This document shows positions 9,411 to 18,011 of a stretch of 64,000 bases of DNA, piece by piece. Positions within the stretch are counted from its first letter, which is position 1, and each line of letters opens with the position of its first letter. A program made the translations under genes and the position numbers. The notes beneath the pieces are model-generated. The model was given only the letters and a program-made list of their open reading frames with translations. It searched no databases and was not told the DNA's origin. This DNA is from Oscillibacter valericigenes Sjm18-20 (lineage in GTDB: Bacteria; Bacillota; Clostridia; Oscillospirales; Oscillospiraceae), in assembly GCA_000283575.1 (NCBI GenBank), contig AP012044.1, positions 930,001-994,000 of the forward strand, written 5' to 3'.

Positions 9411-10013
9411 TTACCGCACCTCCTGCTCTTTCTTCTTGGACGGTGCGGCGGGCAAAAAGTTCCCGGCTGTCGTCAGAAATTCGCAAAGCCTCTTCCGGCC
9501 CCGGTTGATTCGTGACTTCACGGTTCCCATGTCCACGTCCAGCGCGTCTGAAATTTCCCGATAGCTCAGCTGGTGCAGCTCCCGCAGTATCAGCACCGCC
9601 CGGTAGTCGTCCGGCAGGGACTTCAGCCCGGACCGGATTGCCTCCCGCAGCTCGCTTCGCTCCGCTTCCTCGTGGGGGGTCAGGAGGGAGTCGGGGATGT
9701 TCAGATTTAGCTCTTCGTCGTCCAAAGAGACGGTCTTCTGCCGCTTTTCCCGGCGGAGAAGGTCGACGGATGCGTTGGATGCCAACCGGTATAGCCATGT
9801 TGCAAAGCTGGCCTCGCCCCGAAAAAAGGGAAGGCTCTGCCACGCGGAGAGAAATGCCTCCTGTGCTGCCTCCTGAGCGTCCGAAGAGTTTCCGCACATG
9901 CGCAGCGTAAGTGCGTAGACCCGCTTTTCATAGCGGTGTACCAGCGTTTCAAAGGCGTCCGCATCTCCGCCACGGGCGGCTTTTACCAGTTGTTGTTCCG
10001 GTATGTCGTTCAT
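9411..10013 (-). CDS. ECF (group 4) RNA polymerase sigma factor, SigW-like
   Basis: The 200-residue protein has sigma region 2 (EKRVYALTLRMCGNSSDAQE, then ASFATWLYRLASN) and region 4 (LPDDYRAVLILRELHQLSYR, then a helix-turn-helix ending GTVKSRINRGRKRL). It lacks regions 1.1 and 3, as expected for an extracytoplasmic-function factor. Its ATG overlaps the dusB TGA as ATGA, and the anti-sigma gene follows one base after it. All three genes are probably co-transcribed. No autoregulated promoter is visible because the upstream sequence is coding. Confidence 0.93.
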   Translation of the reverse strand: MNDIPEQQLVKAARGGDADAFETLVHRYEKRVYALTLRMCGNSSDAQEAAQEAFLSAWQSLPFFRGEASFATWLYRLASNASVDLLRREKRQKTVSLDDEELNLNIPDSLLTPHEEAERSELREAIRSGLKSLPDDYRAVLILRELHQLSYREISDALDVDMGTVKSRINRGRKRLCEFLTTAGNFLPAAPSKKKEQEVR

Positions 10014-10978
10014 TTCAGATCCCTCTTGATCCCTTTCGTCACATTGTAGACGTCCTCCAGCGTGTTCATGTGGACGATCTGCTCTTTATAATAATTCGCA
10101 TGGGGAATGCCTTTTAAATACCAGCAGTAGTGCCGCCGGGCCTCCAGCACCGCCGTTCGCTCCCCACGGGCCGCAGCGGCCAGCTCGATCTGGCGCACCA
10201 CAATGTCGCACCGCTGGGCAAGCGGCGGCAGCGGCGGTACGGGCCGTCCCTCCAACAGGGCCTTTGCCTGGGCAAACAGCCAGGGGTTTCCAAAGCAACC
10301 CCGCCCGATCATGGCCATATCCGCGCCGGTTTGCTTCAGGATGCGAACTGCGTCCTCAGGCTTGAAAATGTCGCCGTTGGCGATAACCGGGAGGTGGACC
10401 GCTTCTTTTACCGCCTTGATGGAATTCCAGTCTGCCTGCCCGCCGTACATCTGGGCGCGGGTGCGCCCGTGGACGGCAATGGCGGAGACGCCCGCCTGCT
10501 CCAAAAGCTCCGCCACCTCGACGGCGTTCAGGTGCCCCATGTCCCAACCCCGGCGGATCTTCGCCGTTACCGGCACGGGACTGGCTTTTACCACAGCCTC
10601 GGCCACCCGGGCGGCCTTCTCCGGGTCCTTCATCAGGGCGGAGCCGTCTCCATTGCCCACGATTTTCCCCATGGGACAGCCCATGTTGATATCGACCACA
10701 TCCGCGCCGGAGAATTCCGCGGCAATCTGAGACGCCTCCGCCATGCAGGCGGGGTCACTGCCGAAGATCTGCACGGCGAAAGGATGCTCCCCCGGAAAGG
10801 AGGCCAGCAGTCCGCGGGTCTTCTTATCTTGATAGCACAGGGCTTTTGAAGAAATCAGCTCCGTGCAGGTATAGCCCGCGCCAAGCTCCGAGCAAATCTG
10901 ACGGAACGAGGCGTCCGTCACTCCCGCCATGGGGGCGAGAGCTAGCTTTGAGTGAATTTCCAACGTTCCAATTTTCAC
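10010..10978 (-). CDS. dusB: tRNA-dihydrouridine synthase
   Basis: This flavoenzyme reduces specific uridines in tRNA. I place the start at the GTG beginning VKIGTLEIHSKLALAPMAGV, because AAGGAG lies 9 bases upstream; an ATG 75 bases earlier has no such site. The resulting 322-residue protein has the Dus TIM barrel: the FMN region LAPMAGVTD, the catalytic-cysteine loop DINMGCPMGKIVGNGDGSAL, AVHGRTRAQMYGG and VIANGDIF. The stop overlaps the sigma factor start, coupling a tRNA-modification enzyme to a stress sigma factor operon. Confidence 0.92.
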   Translation of the reverse strand: MKIGTLEIHSKLALAPMAGVTDASFRQICSELGAGYTCTELISSKALCYQDKKTRGLLASFPGEHPFAVQIFGSDPACMAEASQIAAEFSGADVVDINMGCPMGKIVGNGDGSALMKDPEKAARVAEAVVKASPVPVTAKIRRGWDMGHLNAVEVAELLEQAGVSAIAVHGRTRAQMYGGQADWNSIKAVKEAVHLPVIANGDIFKPEDAVRILKQTGADMAMIGRGCFGNPWLFAQAKALLEGRPVPPLPPLAQRCDIVVRQIELAAAARGERTAVLEARRHYCWYLKGIPHANYYKEQIVHMNTLEDVYNVTKGIKRDLK

Positions 10979-11261
10979 GAAACGGTCTCCTTTGCGGGCA
11001 CTGCGGCCCAAAATCCCATGGGCGACACCGCGCAGTCCTGCGAGTGAAATCATACGGTATCATCCGCATAGTTTACCATAGTTCCGCAAAAATGAAAAGA
11101 GGGAACCTGCGTCTCCTTTGCAAAGAGCGCGTCGGCCCTTCAGACAACCCCGGTAAAAAAGCGCGATACAAAAACTTTTGAAACCTCTCTTTTCCCGACG
11201 GCATTTTCGCAGGTTGTTATGTAAAATAATGGAAAACGACAAGAGGGAGGGGACAAGCCTG

Positions 11262-13292
11262 ATGCACGGGCAAATCACTTTGGATAATGCGCGGACAGTG
11301 CGCTTTTTGAACGGCGGCGTTCGCTTTTTTCTGGCGGCGGCGCTGACCGCCGCCAGGATCTCCGGGGGCGCCGCACCCTTTGCGCTGGGCTTCACGGCGG
11401 CCTGCGGTGCAGGACTTGACGGCATGTGCGCTTTGGCGGGGGCGGCTCTGGGGGCGCTGGTGTTTCTGGAGTTTTCTAACGGCCTCGCCCATATCGCCGT
11501 GGCAATTCTGGTCTATACGGCGGCGGTGGCCTTTCGGGGGCTGAAGCTGATGGACAAGCCGCTCTTCACGCCCCTGGTGGCCTCCGGAATGACGCTGGCG
11601 GTGGAGGGCATCTATGTGGCGCAGTCTCTCTCTCCGCTGGACCACCTGACGCCCTGCCTGCTGTCCACCGTATTGGCGGGGGTCTCCGCCCGGTGCTACG
11701 CGCCGCTGACCCGGGGCGGGGAAGAGGAAAAAAAGTCGGAAGCACTGGTGTTTCTTGTGGTGACGCTGCTGTTGGCGTTTTCGGACGTGACCCCGGCGGG
11801 GATATCTCTGGGCCGGACGGCCATCGCAAGCATGGTGCTGTTTACCGCGTGGCAGAAGGGAGCGGCCTCCGGTGCCGTCACAGGGGTATGGGCCGGGCTT
11901 CTGGCGGACCTGTGTGCCGGAGGGGGAGTGCCGGTGTTCACAGCCGGGTATGGCTTTGCCGGACTCGCGGCCGGACTGCGGGCGCAGCACAGCCGCCTTT
12001 CCGCAGGGGCGCTGTGGCTGCTGGCGGTGCTGACGGCTTTGGCCCCGGTGACGCAGGCCCAGGGCGTTTCCGCCGTCAAGGAGGCGGCGCTGGCTGTGCC
12101 GCTGTTTTTGCTGGTTCCCCGAAAGCTGCTGGGCGGCAAGCGAATCAAGCAGACCGTGCCCTCTGAAAGCGGAGCGCTGCCCACCCTGCGGGAGCGGCTG
12201 GACCGGGCGGCAGCGGCTTTCCGGGACCTGTATGACAGTCTGGGCCGTGGGCCGATCCAGTCCACGGAGGAAAATCCCGCCATCGTCTTTGACCGGGCGG
12301 CGGAGCGGGTCTGCCGGGGCTGTGCGCTGTGCGACCTCTGTTGGAAAAAAGAGTACGGCGCAACCTACAACGCCCTGAACGACGCAACCCCGTATCTTCT
12401 GGAGCGGGGCCGGGCGCTGGCGAAAGACTTTCCAAACCATTTTTCCTCCCGCTGCATCCATCTTCCGGATTTCCTGACTGCCATCAACGGCGAGTTGTCC
12501 GCTTTTCTCCTGCGAAAGCAATATCGCCGCCGAATGGAAGAGACGCGGCAGGACGCTAAGGGGCAGTATGCCCGGCTCAGCGATCTTTTGACCGCCACGG
12601 CGGCAAATCTGGAGGCCGTTCCCGCCGCCGGAGCCCGCCGGGGTTACCAGATCGGAGCTGCCATCAAGCCCAAGCAGGGGGAGTCTGCCTGCGGCGACAC
12701 GCTGGCCTCCTTTGAGACGGACGCCGGTCTTTTGTGCCTGCTCCTCTCCGACGGCATGGGCAGCGGCGAGGCCGCCCGGCGGGAATCCGCCCTGACCTGC
12801 CGTTTGCTCCGTCAGTTTCTGGAGGCGGGGGTGGAGGCGGAAGCCGCGCTGAATACCATGAATGCGGCCATGGCGCTCCGGGGCCAGGAGACCGGCAGCT
12901 TTTCCACCATCGATCTTTTGACGCTGCGACTGGAAAGCGGGGAGGCCGCGCTCTATAAATACGGTGCGGCGCCCACCTACATCAAGCGCTTTGGAAGAGT
13001 GCGGCGGATTACCGGCGCTGCGCTGCCCGCGGGACTGAAGCCTTCCCCCGCCGGACCTGACGTGACTCATATAAGCCTGGAGCCGGAGACCTTTGCCGTC
13101 CTCATCAGCGACGGTACCGCCGACAGCGGCCATGACGAGTGGCTTCAAAATCTGCTGGCGGGCTGGAGCGGCACGGATCCCCAGCTGCTGGCAAACCTGA
13201 TTTTACGGGAGGCGGAGAAGCAAAACGGACTTGTGGACGACTGTTGCGTGCAGGTATTGTACCTTCCGCCGGAGGAGACAAGAAAGGTATGA
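11262..13292 (+). CDS. spoIIE: Stage II sporulation protein E (PP2C phosphatase)
   Basis: SpoIIE dephosphorylates SpoIIAA in the forespore to release sigma-F. The start chosen is the ATG of MHGQITLDN, about 11 bases after GAGGGAGG; earlier ATGs lack a site. The 676-residue protein has about ten membrane helices in its first 310 residues, a linker containing a cysteine cluster (VCRGCALCDLCWKK), and a C-terminal PP2C domain with the metal motifs LLLSDGMGSGEAA and LISDGTADSG. It is somewhat shorter than the Bacillus protein but complete in layout. It marks the organism as an endospore former. Confidence 0.93.
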   Translation: MHGQITLDNARTVRFLNGGVRFFLAAALTAARISGGAAPFALGFTAACGAGLDGMCALAGAALGALVFLEFSNGLAHIAVAILVYTAAVAFRGLKLMDKPLFTPLVASGMTLAVEGIYVAQSLSPLDHLTPCLLSTVLAGVSARCYAPLTRGGEEEKKSEALVFLVVTLLLAFSDVTPAGISLGRTAIASMVLFTAWQKGAASGAVTGVWAGLLADLCAGGGVPVFTAGYGFAGLAAGLRAQHSRLSAGALWLLAVLTALAPVTQAQGVSAVKEAALAVPLFLLVPRKLLGGKRIKQTVPSESGALPTLRERLDRAAAAFRDLYDSLGRGPIQSTEENPAIVFDRAAERVCRGCALCDLCWKKEYGATYNALNDATPYLLERGRALAKDFPNHFSSRCIHLPDFLTAINGELSAFLLRKQYRRRMEETRQDAKGQYARLSDLLTATAANLEAVPAAGARRGYQIGAAIKPKQGESACGDTLASFETDAGLLCLLLSDGMGSGEAARRESALTCRLLRQFLEAGVEAEAALNTMNAAMALRGQETGSFSTIDLLTLRLESGEAALYKYGAAPTYIKRFGRVRRITGAALPAGLKPSPAGPDVTHISLEPETFAVLISDGTADSGHDEWLQNLLAGWSGTDPQLLANLILREAEKQNGLVDDCCVQVLYLPPEETRKV

Positions 13293-13617
13293 GAGAAAAG
13301 AAGGCGGAGACCTGAGGTCAGGCCTTGACCTCGGGCTGCCGGAAAAGATGCGCGGAATTTTTTGACAGCCTATAAATGAGGTGTTCTGAAATTTACATTC
13401 GACGCTTTTTCAGCTTTCCAGCCGCGTCTGTATGAGACCAAACGCAGCTGGCGGGACAGGCCGCGCGGCGTCTCTGTTTTCTAGGACACGAACTGCGACC
13501 AAACATTTAAAATCTTTTTCTCCTCCGGGTATAATTTTTTCCTGCCGGTGTCAAAATGAATCTGGACAATTTGCGATCCCGCGGCGCGGGATCAGCGGAG
13601 AAAAGGAGTGGAACGCG
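13293..13617 (+). other. Intergenic region with candidate promoter
   Basis: This gap of 325 bases holds no convincing gene. TATAAT at 13530-13535 with a weak TTAAAA 17 bp upstream (13507-13512) could drive the small membrane-protein gene that follows. Confidence 0.4.
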
Positions 13618-13884
13618 ATGGTCAAGGGAATATCCCGGCGGGTAGTGGTCGTGGACTCGCCGGACAGGCGATATTTTGAGCAGGCAATCTTTATCGTGCG
13701 CAACGACGCGGCGGGGGAGGGTGTCTCCGCCCGAGAACTGGTAGAGGAAGCCCGCCGGGTGGCACAGGAATACACCGGTGGTGCGGGGCTGCGAAAGCGG
13801 ATCGACAAGCTGCCCCCGGTGCTGTGGGCCATGACCGGCGCGGGAGTCTGCGCTCTGGTGTGGCTGCTGGTGTCGGTGCTGTGA
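13618..13884 (+). CDS. Small conserved membrane protein
   Basis: The 88-residue protein starts MVKGISRRVVVVDSPDRRYF, preceded by AAAGGAG at 10 bases. A soluble, charged N-terminal two thirds (FEQAIFIVRNDAAGEGV, then ARELVEEARRVAQEY) is followed by one C-terminal membrane helix (about residues 68-88, ending at WLLVSVL). That makes it a tail-anchored protein facing the cytoplasm. I recall similar small proteins in related Firmicutes, some misnamed as translation initiation factor 2, but no function is known to me. It has its own terminator. Confidence 0.7.
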   Translation: MVKGISRRVVVVDSPDRRYFEQAIFIVRNDAAGEGVSARELVEEARRVAQEYTGGAGLRKRIDKLPPVLWAMTGAGVCALVWLLVSVL

Positions 13885-13899
13885 GAGAATGAAATCAAA

Positions 13900-13938
13900 C
13901 GAGGTACTTTCGGATTACCGAAAGTACCTCGCGATTTT
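13900..13938 (+). terminator. Intrinsic terminator after the small membrane protein
   Basis: A perfect 14-bp stem (CGAGGTACTTTCGG and its complement) with a four-base loop ATTA is followed by CGATTTTAT. Confidence 0.85.
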
Positions 13939-13950
13939 ATGCTGCGCAGT

Positions 13951-13992
13951 AAAAGAACCACCGCCGCATCATAACCCTGTCTGCGGCGGTTC
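13951..13992 (-). terminator. Intrinsic terminator of the BTAD regulator gene
   Basis: Read leftward, AACCGCCGCA pairs with TGCGGCGG(T)GGTT, followed by CTTTTAC. It lies 27 bases past the regulator stop codon. Confidence 0.7.
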
Positions 13993-14018
13993 GTGTTGCC
14001 GGTATAGGGTTAAAAAAA

Positions 14019-15224
14019 TCAGGCGTTGGGAACCAGCGGCTGCACCGTGCAGTTCAGCGTGGCGGGAGAGTGGGGAAACTGCCGGGCAAAAGCCCGCATA
14101 ATCCGGTCACAGACCATGCAACTGTTCTCATAGTTGGCCTGAGGAAGCATCACAATATACTGGGAGACGCTGCACCGGGATACCACGTCGCCCTTGCGGA
14201 GATTTTCGACGATCACATCCTGAAGATTGTCCATGCAGCAGTCCAGACTGCGGCGGGACAGCGGTTTTGAATCGTTTCCGGTGGCGGAAAGCAAAGCGAT
14301 GTGGACGGCGTCTCCGCTGCGGGCCACAGCGCGGGCTTCCGCCTGATAGATGATACGGAAGAAGTCATAGTCACACAGCAGCGCGCCGCGGGAGCCGCTG
14401 ACCTCATCCAACTGCTCCCGCAGGAGCCCCAGATTCATGGATCGCTCATTGACGGTGCGGACAGCCTCCCGATAGATGGCCTTACTCTCGTCGGCGGGCA
14501 TAATGCCGAAGTTGGCATAGAGCAAATCGCTCATGGTTTCGTAGGTCTTGATGGTGCTTTGCTGATCCCCCAGATCCAACTGCGCCCGCATCAGAAATTG
14601 ATACAGACCCTCGTCGTAGGGTTCCACAAGAATCGCCCGTTTGCATAGAGCCACGATATCGGATTGCTTTTGCTGCTCCCGAAGCAGAGGCAGAACGGAA
14701 CGAAGCGTTCGCAAATAGAGATTATGGAAATAAGTGCACTGGGGAACAATCCAGGGCTCGGATGACAGCTTCGGCAGAAAATCACCCCGATACATTTTCA
14801 GCAAGTCCAAGGACAACTTCAACTGCGCCTGTGGATTCTTCTGCGCGGCGGCGGACTGGCATAGAGCTTCAAATTCCTCCACGTCTACGGTGACGGAGAT
14901 CGCGTCGTTCCAGGTATAACTTCCCTCCCGGCGGACAATCAGTGTGTGCCCGGCACCGTCGCCCAGCCCGTCCAGCATGGTGCGGACCCGGTGAAACATG
15001 GTCTTCAGGGCATTGACGGGATTGGTTGTTCCCTCATCGCCCCACAGAAGGCTAAACAGTTCATTTTGCGCAATGGAGTGGTTTCGACAGCAGATCATAT
15101 AGGCCAGCAACAGCCATACCTTACGGGAGCGATTGTCACTATCGGTGATCTTGTGACCGTTCCAGGACAGCGAAAACTCTCCCAGCATTTGAATTTTCAA
15201 AATGGAAGGATACTCATCCACCAA
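14019..15224 (-). CDS. BTAD-type transcriptional regulator with decayed GGDEF-like domain
   Basis: The start chosen is a TTG 8 bases after AGGAGG; a GTG three codons earlier abuts that site and a GTG one codon later is also possible. The roughly 400-residue protein has a winged-helix OmpR/SARP-like N-terminus (IQMLGEFSLSWNGHKI, RSRKVWLLLAYMI, NPVNALKTMFHRVR), a bacterial transcriptional activator domain of helical repeats (about residues 115-255), and a C-terminal region resembling a GGDEF domain. There LRKGDVVSRCSVSQYIVMLP aligns with the usual RxGGDEF segment, but the signature reads CSVSQ, so it cannot be a normal cyclase. It may be a ligand or protein-binding remnant. Targets are unknown; it diverges from the transglutaminase lipoprotein gene. 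Confidence 0.75.
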   Translation of the reverse strand: MVDEYPSILKIQMLGEFSLSWNGHKITDSDNRSRKVWLLLAYMICCRNHSIAQNELFSLLWGDEGTTNPVNALKTMFHRVRTMLDGLGDGAGHTLIVRREGSYTWNDAISVTVDVEEFEALCQSAAAQKNPQAQLKLSLDLLKMYRGDFLPKLSSEPWIVPQCTYFHNLYLRTLRSVLPLLREQQKQSDIVALCKRAILVEPYDEGLYQFLMRAQLDLGDQQSTIKTYETMSDLLYANFGIMPADESKAIYREAVRTVNERSMNLGLLREQLDEVSGSRGALLCDYDFFRIIYQAEARAVARSGDAVHIALLSATGNDSKPLSRRSLDCCMDNLQDVIVENLRKGDVVSRCSVSQYIVMLPQANYENSCMVCDRIMRAFARQFPHSPATLNCTVQPLVPNA

Positions 15225-15299
15225 ACGGGACACCTCCTGTCAACCCAAATCTGAAAGAGCTCTGTAGACCTTATGACATTACAGTACCAATATGTTTTG

Positions 15300-15328
15300 A
15301 CTATAGCACACTGCTTTTTTTTTTGCAA
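15300..15328 (-). promoter_or_regulatory. Promoter of the BTAD regulator
   Basis: On the minus strand TTGCAA and TATAGT are separated by 17 bp, with a run of ten A residues in the spacer. It is back to back with the lipoprotein promoter at 15379-15407. Confidence 0.65.
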
Positions 15329-15378
15329 CTGTTACCTTCTAAAAGTTACAAAATTTGATTATTATGGAATTATATTAC

Positions 15379-15407
15379 TTTACTTTTACAGCTGGCCCTG
15401 CTAGAAT
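15379..15407 (+). promoter_or_regulatory. Promoter of the transglutaminase-like lipoprotein
   Basis: TTTACT and TAGAAT are separated by 17 bp. The -10 ends 53 bases before the start codon. Confidence 0.6.
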
Positions 15408-15460
15408 AATACCAGATAGAGGGTCGGCGAAACTCGTTGGATGTTGGGAGTGATCGAGCG

Positions 15461-16486
15461 ATGAAATGCGCAATTGAAAAATTAGCCGCGGCTTTGCTGG
15501 CGGCGGTTCTGCTGACGGGCTGCGGCGCAGAAGCCGGCACGCAGAGCGCCACCACCTCTCCTTTTACGGCCTCCGGCAGCGCCGGGGTGGAAGCCGCAGC
15601 GGCTTCCGGCTCCGGGGTGATGGAGATGACGGATATTAAAGATGAGGCGACGGCGCTGGCGGCGGCCCCCTCTGCGGCGCCGCTGTCTATTGTCCCGGAG
15701 GCATCCGGAACGCTGGTGCAGAAGACCGACAAGGCGGTGATCGACTATTCCAACACCGCTGACGGTTACATGATGGTCAAGTATACCGGCTCCACGACTG
15801 CGAAGCTGAAGGCGCAGGTGACCGGGCCCAGCGCTGTCACCTATACGTATGACCTGACCGCGGGCAAGTGGGCGGTGTTTTCCCTGTCCGACGGCAGCGG
15901 CAGCTATAAAGCCACTGTGTTTCAGAATGTCTCCGGCACCAAATACGCCACGGTTACCTCCGTGACCTTTACCGTGTCGCTGAAAAATGAGTTTGCGCCC
16001 TTCCTGCTGCCCAATCAGTATGTGGATTACTCCGATGCCACGAAGACCGTCGCCAAGGCCAAGGAGCTGATAGCAAGCGATATTGCGACGCTGGATCAGG
16101 TGCAGGCGGTTTATGACTATGTGGTGAACAACCTGACTTATGACAAGGATAAGGCCGCCACGGTGAAGAGCGGTTACCTCCCCGTGCTGGATACGGTGCT
16201 GGCCCAAAAGAAGGGCATTTGCTTCGACTATGCCGCCCTGATGGCCGGAATGCTCCGCAGCCAGAATATCCCCTGTAAGCTGGTGGTGGGGTATGCGGGT
16301 ACCGCCTACCATGCATGGATCAACGTTTACTCCGAGGAAACCGGCTGGGTCAACGGCGCGATCTACTTCGACGGCATCTCCTGGAAACTGATGGACCCCA
16401 CCTTTGCCTCCAGCGGGAAGCAGAGCAAGGAGATTATGAGCTACATCGGCGACGGCACCCACTATACGGCCAAGTATGTTTACTAA
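15461..16486 (+). CDS. Transglutaminase-like lipoprotein
   Basis: The 341-residue protein starts with a lipoprotein signal (basic MKCAIEK, a hydrophobic stretch, then LLTGCG with the lipid cysteine at about residue 22). A serine/alanine-rich linker and a beta-rich middle region follow. The C-terminal part is a transglutaminase-like cysteine protease domain with the catalytic cysteine in KKGICFDYAALMAGMLRS, the histidine in AYHAWINVY and the aspartate in WKLMDPTF. Such surface proteins cut or crosslink proteins or peptidoglycan peptides. The gene is divergent from the BTAD regulator, its obvious candidate controller, and has its own terminator. Confidence 0.85.
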   Translation: MKCAIEKLAAALLAAVLLTGCGAEAGTQSATTSPFTASGSAGVEAAAASGSGVMEMTDIKDEATALAAAPSAAPLSIVPEASGTLVQKTDKAVIDYSNTADGYMMVKYTGSTTAKLKAQVTGPSAVTYTYDLTAGKWAVFSLSDGSGSYKATVFQNVSGTKYATVTSVTFTVSLKNEFAPFLLPNQYVDYSDATKTVAKAKELIASDIATLDQVQAVYDYVVNNLTYDKDKAATVKSGYLPVLDTVLAQKKGICFDYAALMAGMLRSQNIPCKLVVGYAGTAYHAWINVYSEETGWVNGAIYFDGISWKLMDPTFASSGKQSKEIMSYIGDGTHYTAKYVY

Positions 16487-16535
16487 TTGATTTTGTCGGG
16501 AAAAAGTCTTTACTAATGAATTGAAAAACGGTAAA

Positions 16536-16568
16536 ATGAGCTTGCATATGCTGCAAGCCCATTTTTTT
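16536..16568 (+). terminator. Intrinsic terminator after the transglutaminase gene
   Basis: ATGAGCTTGCA pairs with TGCAAGCCCAT (one mismatch), followed by seven Ts. It separates this gene from the pilus-like operon. Confidence 0.8.
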
Positions 16569-16636
16569 ACATTTACTGGCGAAGAAGCTTTGGACTGCGG
16601 CGGGAGCATATCAATATTTTGAAAACGGGGCCTTAA

Positions 16637-17680
16637 ATGATGAACAGACTTTCCAACGATCAGATATCGATCTTGTGCATGGAATTGGCGCTGATGCTTC
16701 ACGCGGGCATCAGCGCGGATGACGGACTCCATCTGATGTTGGAGGACCAGTCTGCCGGAGGCGACCGGACGGTGGTGAAATTCCTCTCCGAAGCTGTGGA
16801 CGGGGGAACGCCGCTGACCGGGGCCATGGCGGATTCCGGCGCGTTTCCCGCCTATGTGACGGGCCTGGTGGAGGTAGGTTCTCAAACCGGACGGCTGGAA
16901 GAGGCGCTGAACGCTCTGTCCGGCTACTATAACAACCGCGCCCGTCTGGAGGCGCAGGTGCGCAGCGCCCTGCTCTATCCCGCACTGCTGCTGCTTTTGA
17001 TGCTGGTGGTGGTTGTGGTGCTGCTGGCCAAGGTGCTGCCGGTGTTCGACCAGGTGTTCCGCTCTCTGGGCGGGTCCATGGCCGGCGTGGCCGGGGGGCT
17101 GCTTCGGGTGGGACTCTGGTTGGACGGCGCGCTTCCGGTGCTGTGCGTTTTGCTGGCGCTGGCGGCGCTGGCGCTGACGGCCTTCGCTGTGTCGGACGCA
17201 TTCCGGGACCGCTGTTTGCGGGGATGGAGGGCGAGACATGCCACCCGGGGCGTCACCGGCAAGCTGACTTCAGCACGGATGGCGCAGGCGCTGTCCATGG
17301 GCCTCAGGTCCGGCCTCCCCATAGAGGAGTCCTTGGATTTGGCGGGGTCGCTGCTGGAGGATGTCCCCGCCGCCCAAAAGCGGTGTCAGGACTGCCGGGC
17401 AAAGCTGGAAGTTGGCACGCCGCTGGCAGAGGCGCTGAAGGAGACCGGGACTTTTCCGCCGGTGTACTGCCGGATGCTGGCGCTGGGTGCCCGCAGCGGG
17501 TCTGCCGACACGGTGATGGAGGAAATCGCCAGCCGCATCTCCGACGATGGGGAAGCGGAGCTGCAGACGAAGGTGAGCCGGGTGGAACCGGTGCTGACCA
17601 TCGTCGGGTCGCTTGTTGTTGGAATTATCCTGCTTTCCGCCATGCTGCCGCTGCTGAATATCCTGTCAGCCATCGGGTGA
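16637..17680 (+). CDS. Type II secretion / type IV pilus inner-membrane protein (GspF/PilC family)
   Basis: The 347-residue protein has two T2SSF domains (about residues 8-125 and 205-330), each with the helical core typical of GspF, including GMADSGAFPAYVTGLVEVGSQTG-like and MLALGARSGSADTV segments, and membrane helices at about 115-135, 165-185 and 315-340. GspF/PilC is the platform protein that couples the cytoplasmic ATPase to pilin assembly. It is the first gene of an operon of four small single-pass proteins and a PilT-like ATPase. No prepilin peptidase or PilB-like ATPase is in the window. Confidence 0.88.
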   Translation: MMNRLSNDQISILCMELALMLHAGISADDGLHLMLEDQSAGGDRTVVKFLSEAVDGGTPLTGAMADSGAFPAYVTGLVEVGSQTGRLEEALNALSGYYNNRARLEAQVRSALLYPALLLLLMLVVVVVLLAKVLPVFDQVFRSLGGSMAGVAGGLLRVGLWLDGALPVLCVLLALAALALTAFAVSDAFRDRCLRGWRARHATRGVTGKLTSARMAQALSMGLRSGLPIEESLDLAGSLLEDVPAAQKRCQDCRAKLEVGTPLAEALKETGTFPPVYCRMLALGARSGSADTVMEEIASRISDDGEAELQTKVSRVEPVLTIVGSLVVGIILLSAMLPLLNILSAIG

Positions 17681-17687
17681 GCGCAGG

Positions 17688-18011
17688 ATGAATGGGAAAG
17701 CGAAATTTGCTGCCGCCCTGCGGGTTTTGGCGGCCCCGGCAGTGCTGGTTCTGGCGGCGCTGGTTCTGGCGCTGGCGGTTGGAAATTTGTCGGACGGAAG
17801 TACCGCCGAGGGTCGGGACCGGCTGGAGGACGCCGTGCGCCGTGGGGCGGTGACCTGTTATGCCAGCGAGGGGATTTATCCTCCGACGCTTGAATATCTG
17901 GAGGAACACTACGGGGTACAGGTGGACGAGAGCCGGTACACCGTGTTCTATGACGCTTTTGCGGAAAATTTGATGCCGGACATCACGGTGGTGGAAAACG
18001 AGGGCGCATGA
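17688..18011 (+). CDS. Small single-pass membrane protein of the pilus-like operon
   Basis: The 107-residue protein has one N-terminal membrane helix (about residues 10-32) and an outward-facing acidic domain (GAVTCYASEGIYPPTLEYLE, then DESRYTVFYDAF). It starts 7 bases after the GspF stop and overlaps the next gene by 4 bases, so it is translated with them. No class III prepilin cleavage site is apparent. It probably acts as a pseudopilin-like or accessory part of the machine; I do not recognise a named family. Confidence 0.7.
   Translation: MNGKAKFAAALRVLAAPAVLVLAALVLALAVGNLSDGSTAEGRDRLEDAVRRGAVTCYASEGIYPPTLEYLEEHYGVQVDESRYTVFYDAFAENLMPDITVVENEGA

Noticed and set aside
11160..11262. Spo0A-box-like AACGACA before spoIIE
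   Set aside because: It is one base off the TTCGACA consensus, occurs by chance often, and no matching promoter was found beside it.
13293..13432. TTGACA at about 13362 before the small membrane-protein gene
   Set aside because: A perfect -35 is present, but no -10 at 15-19 bp follows it.
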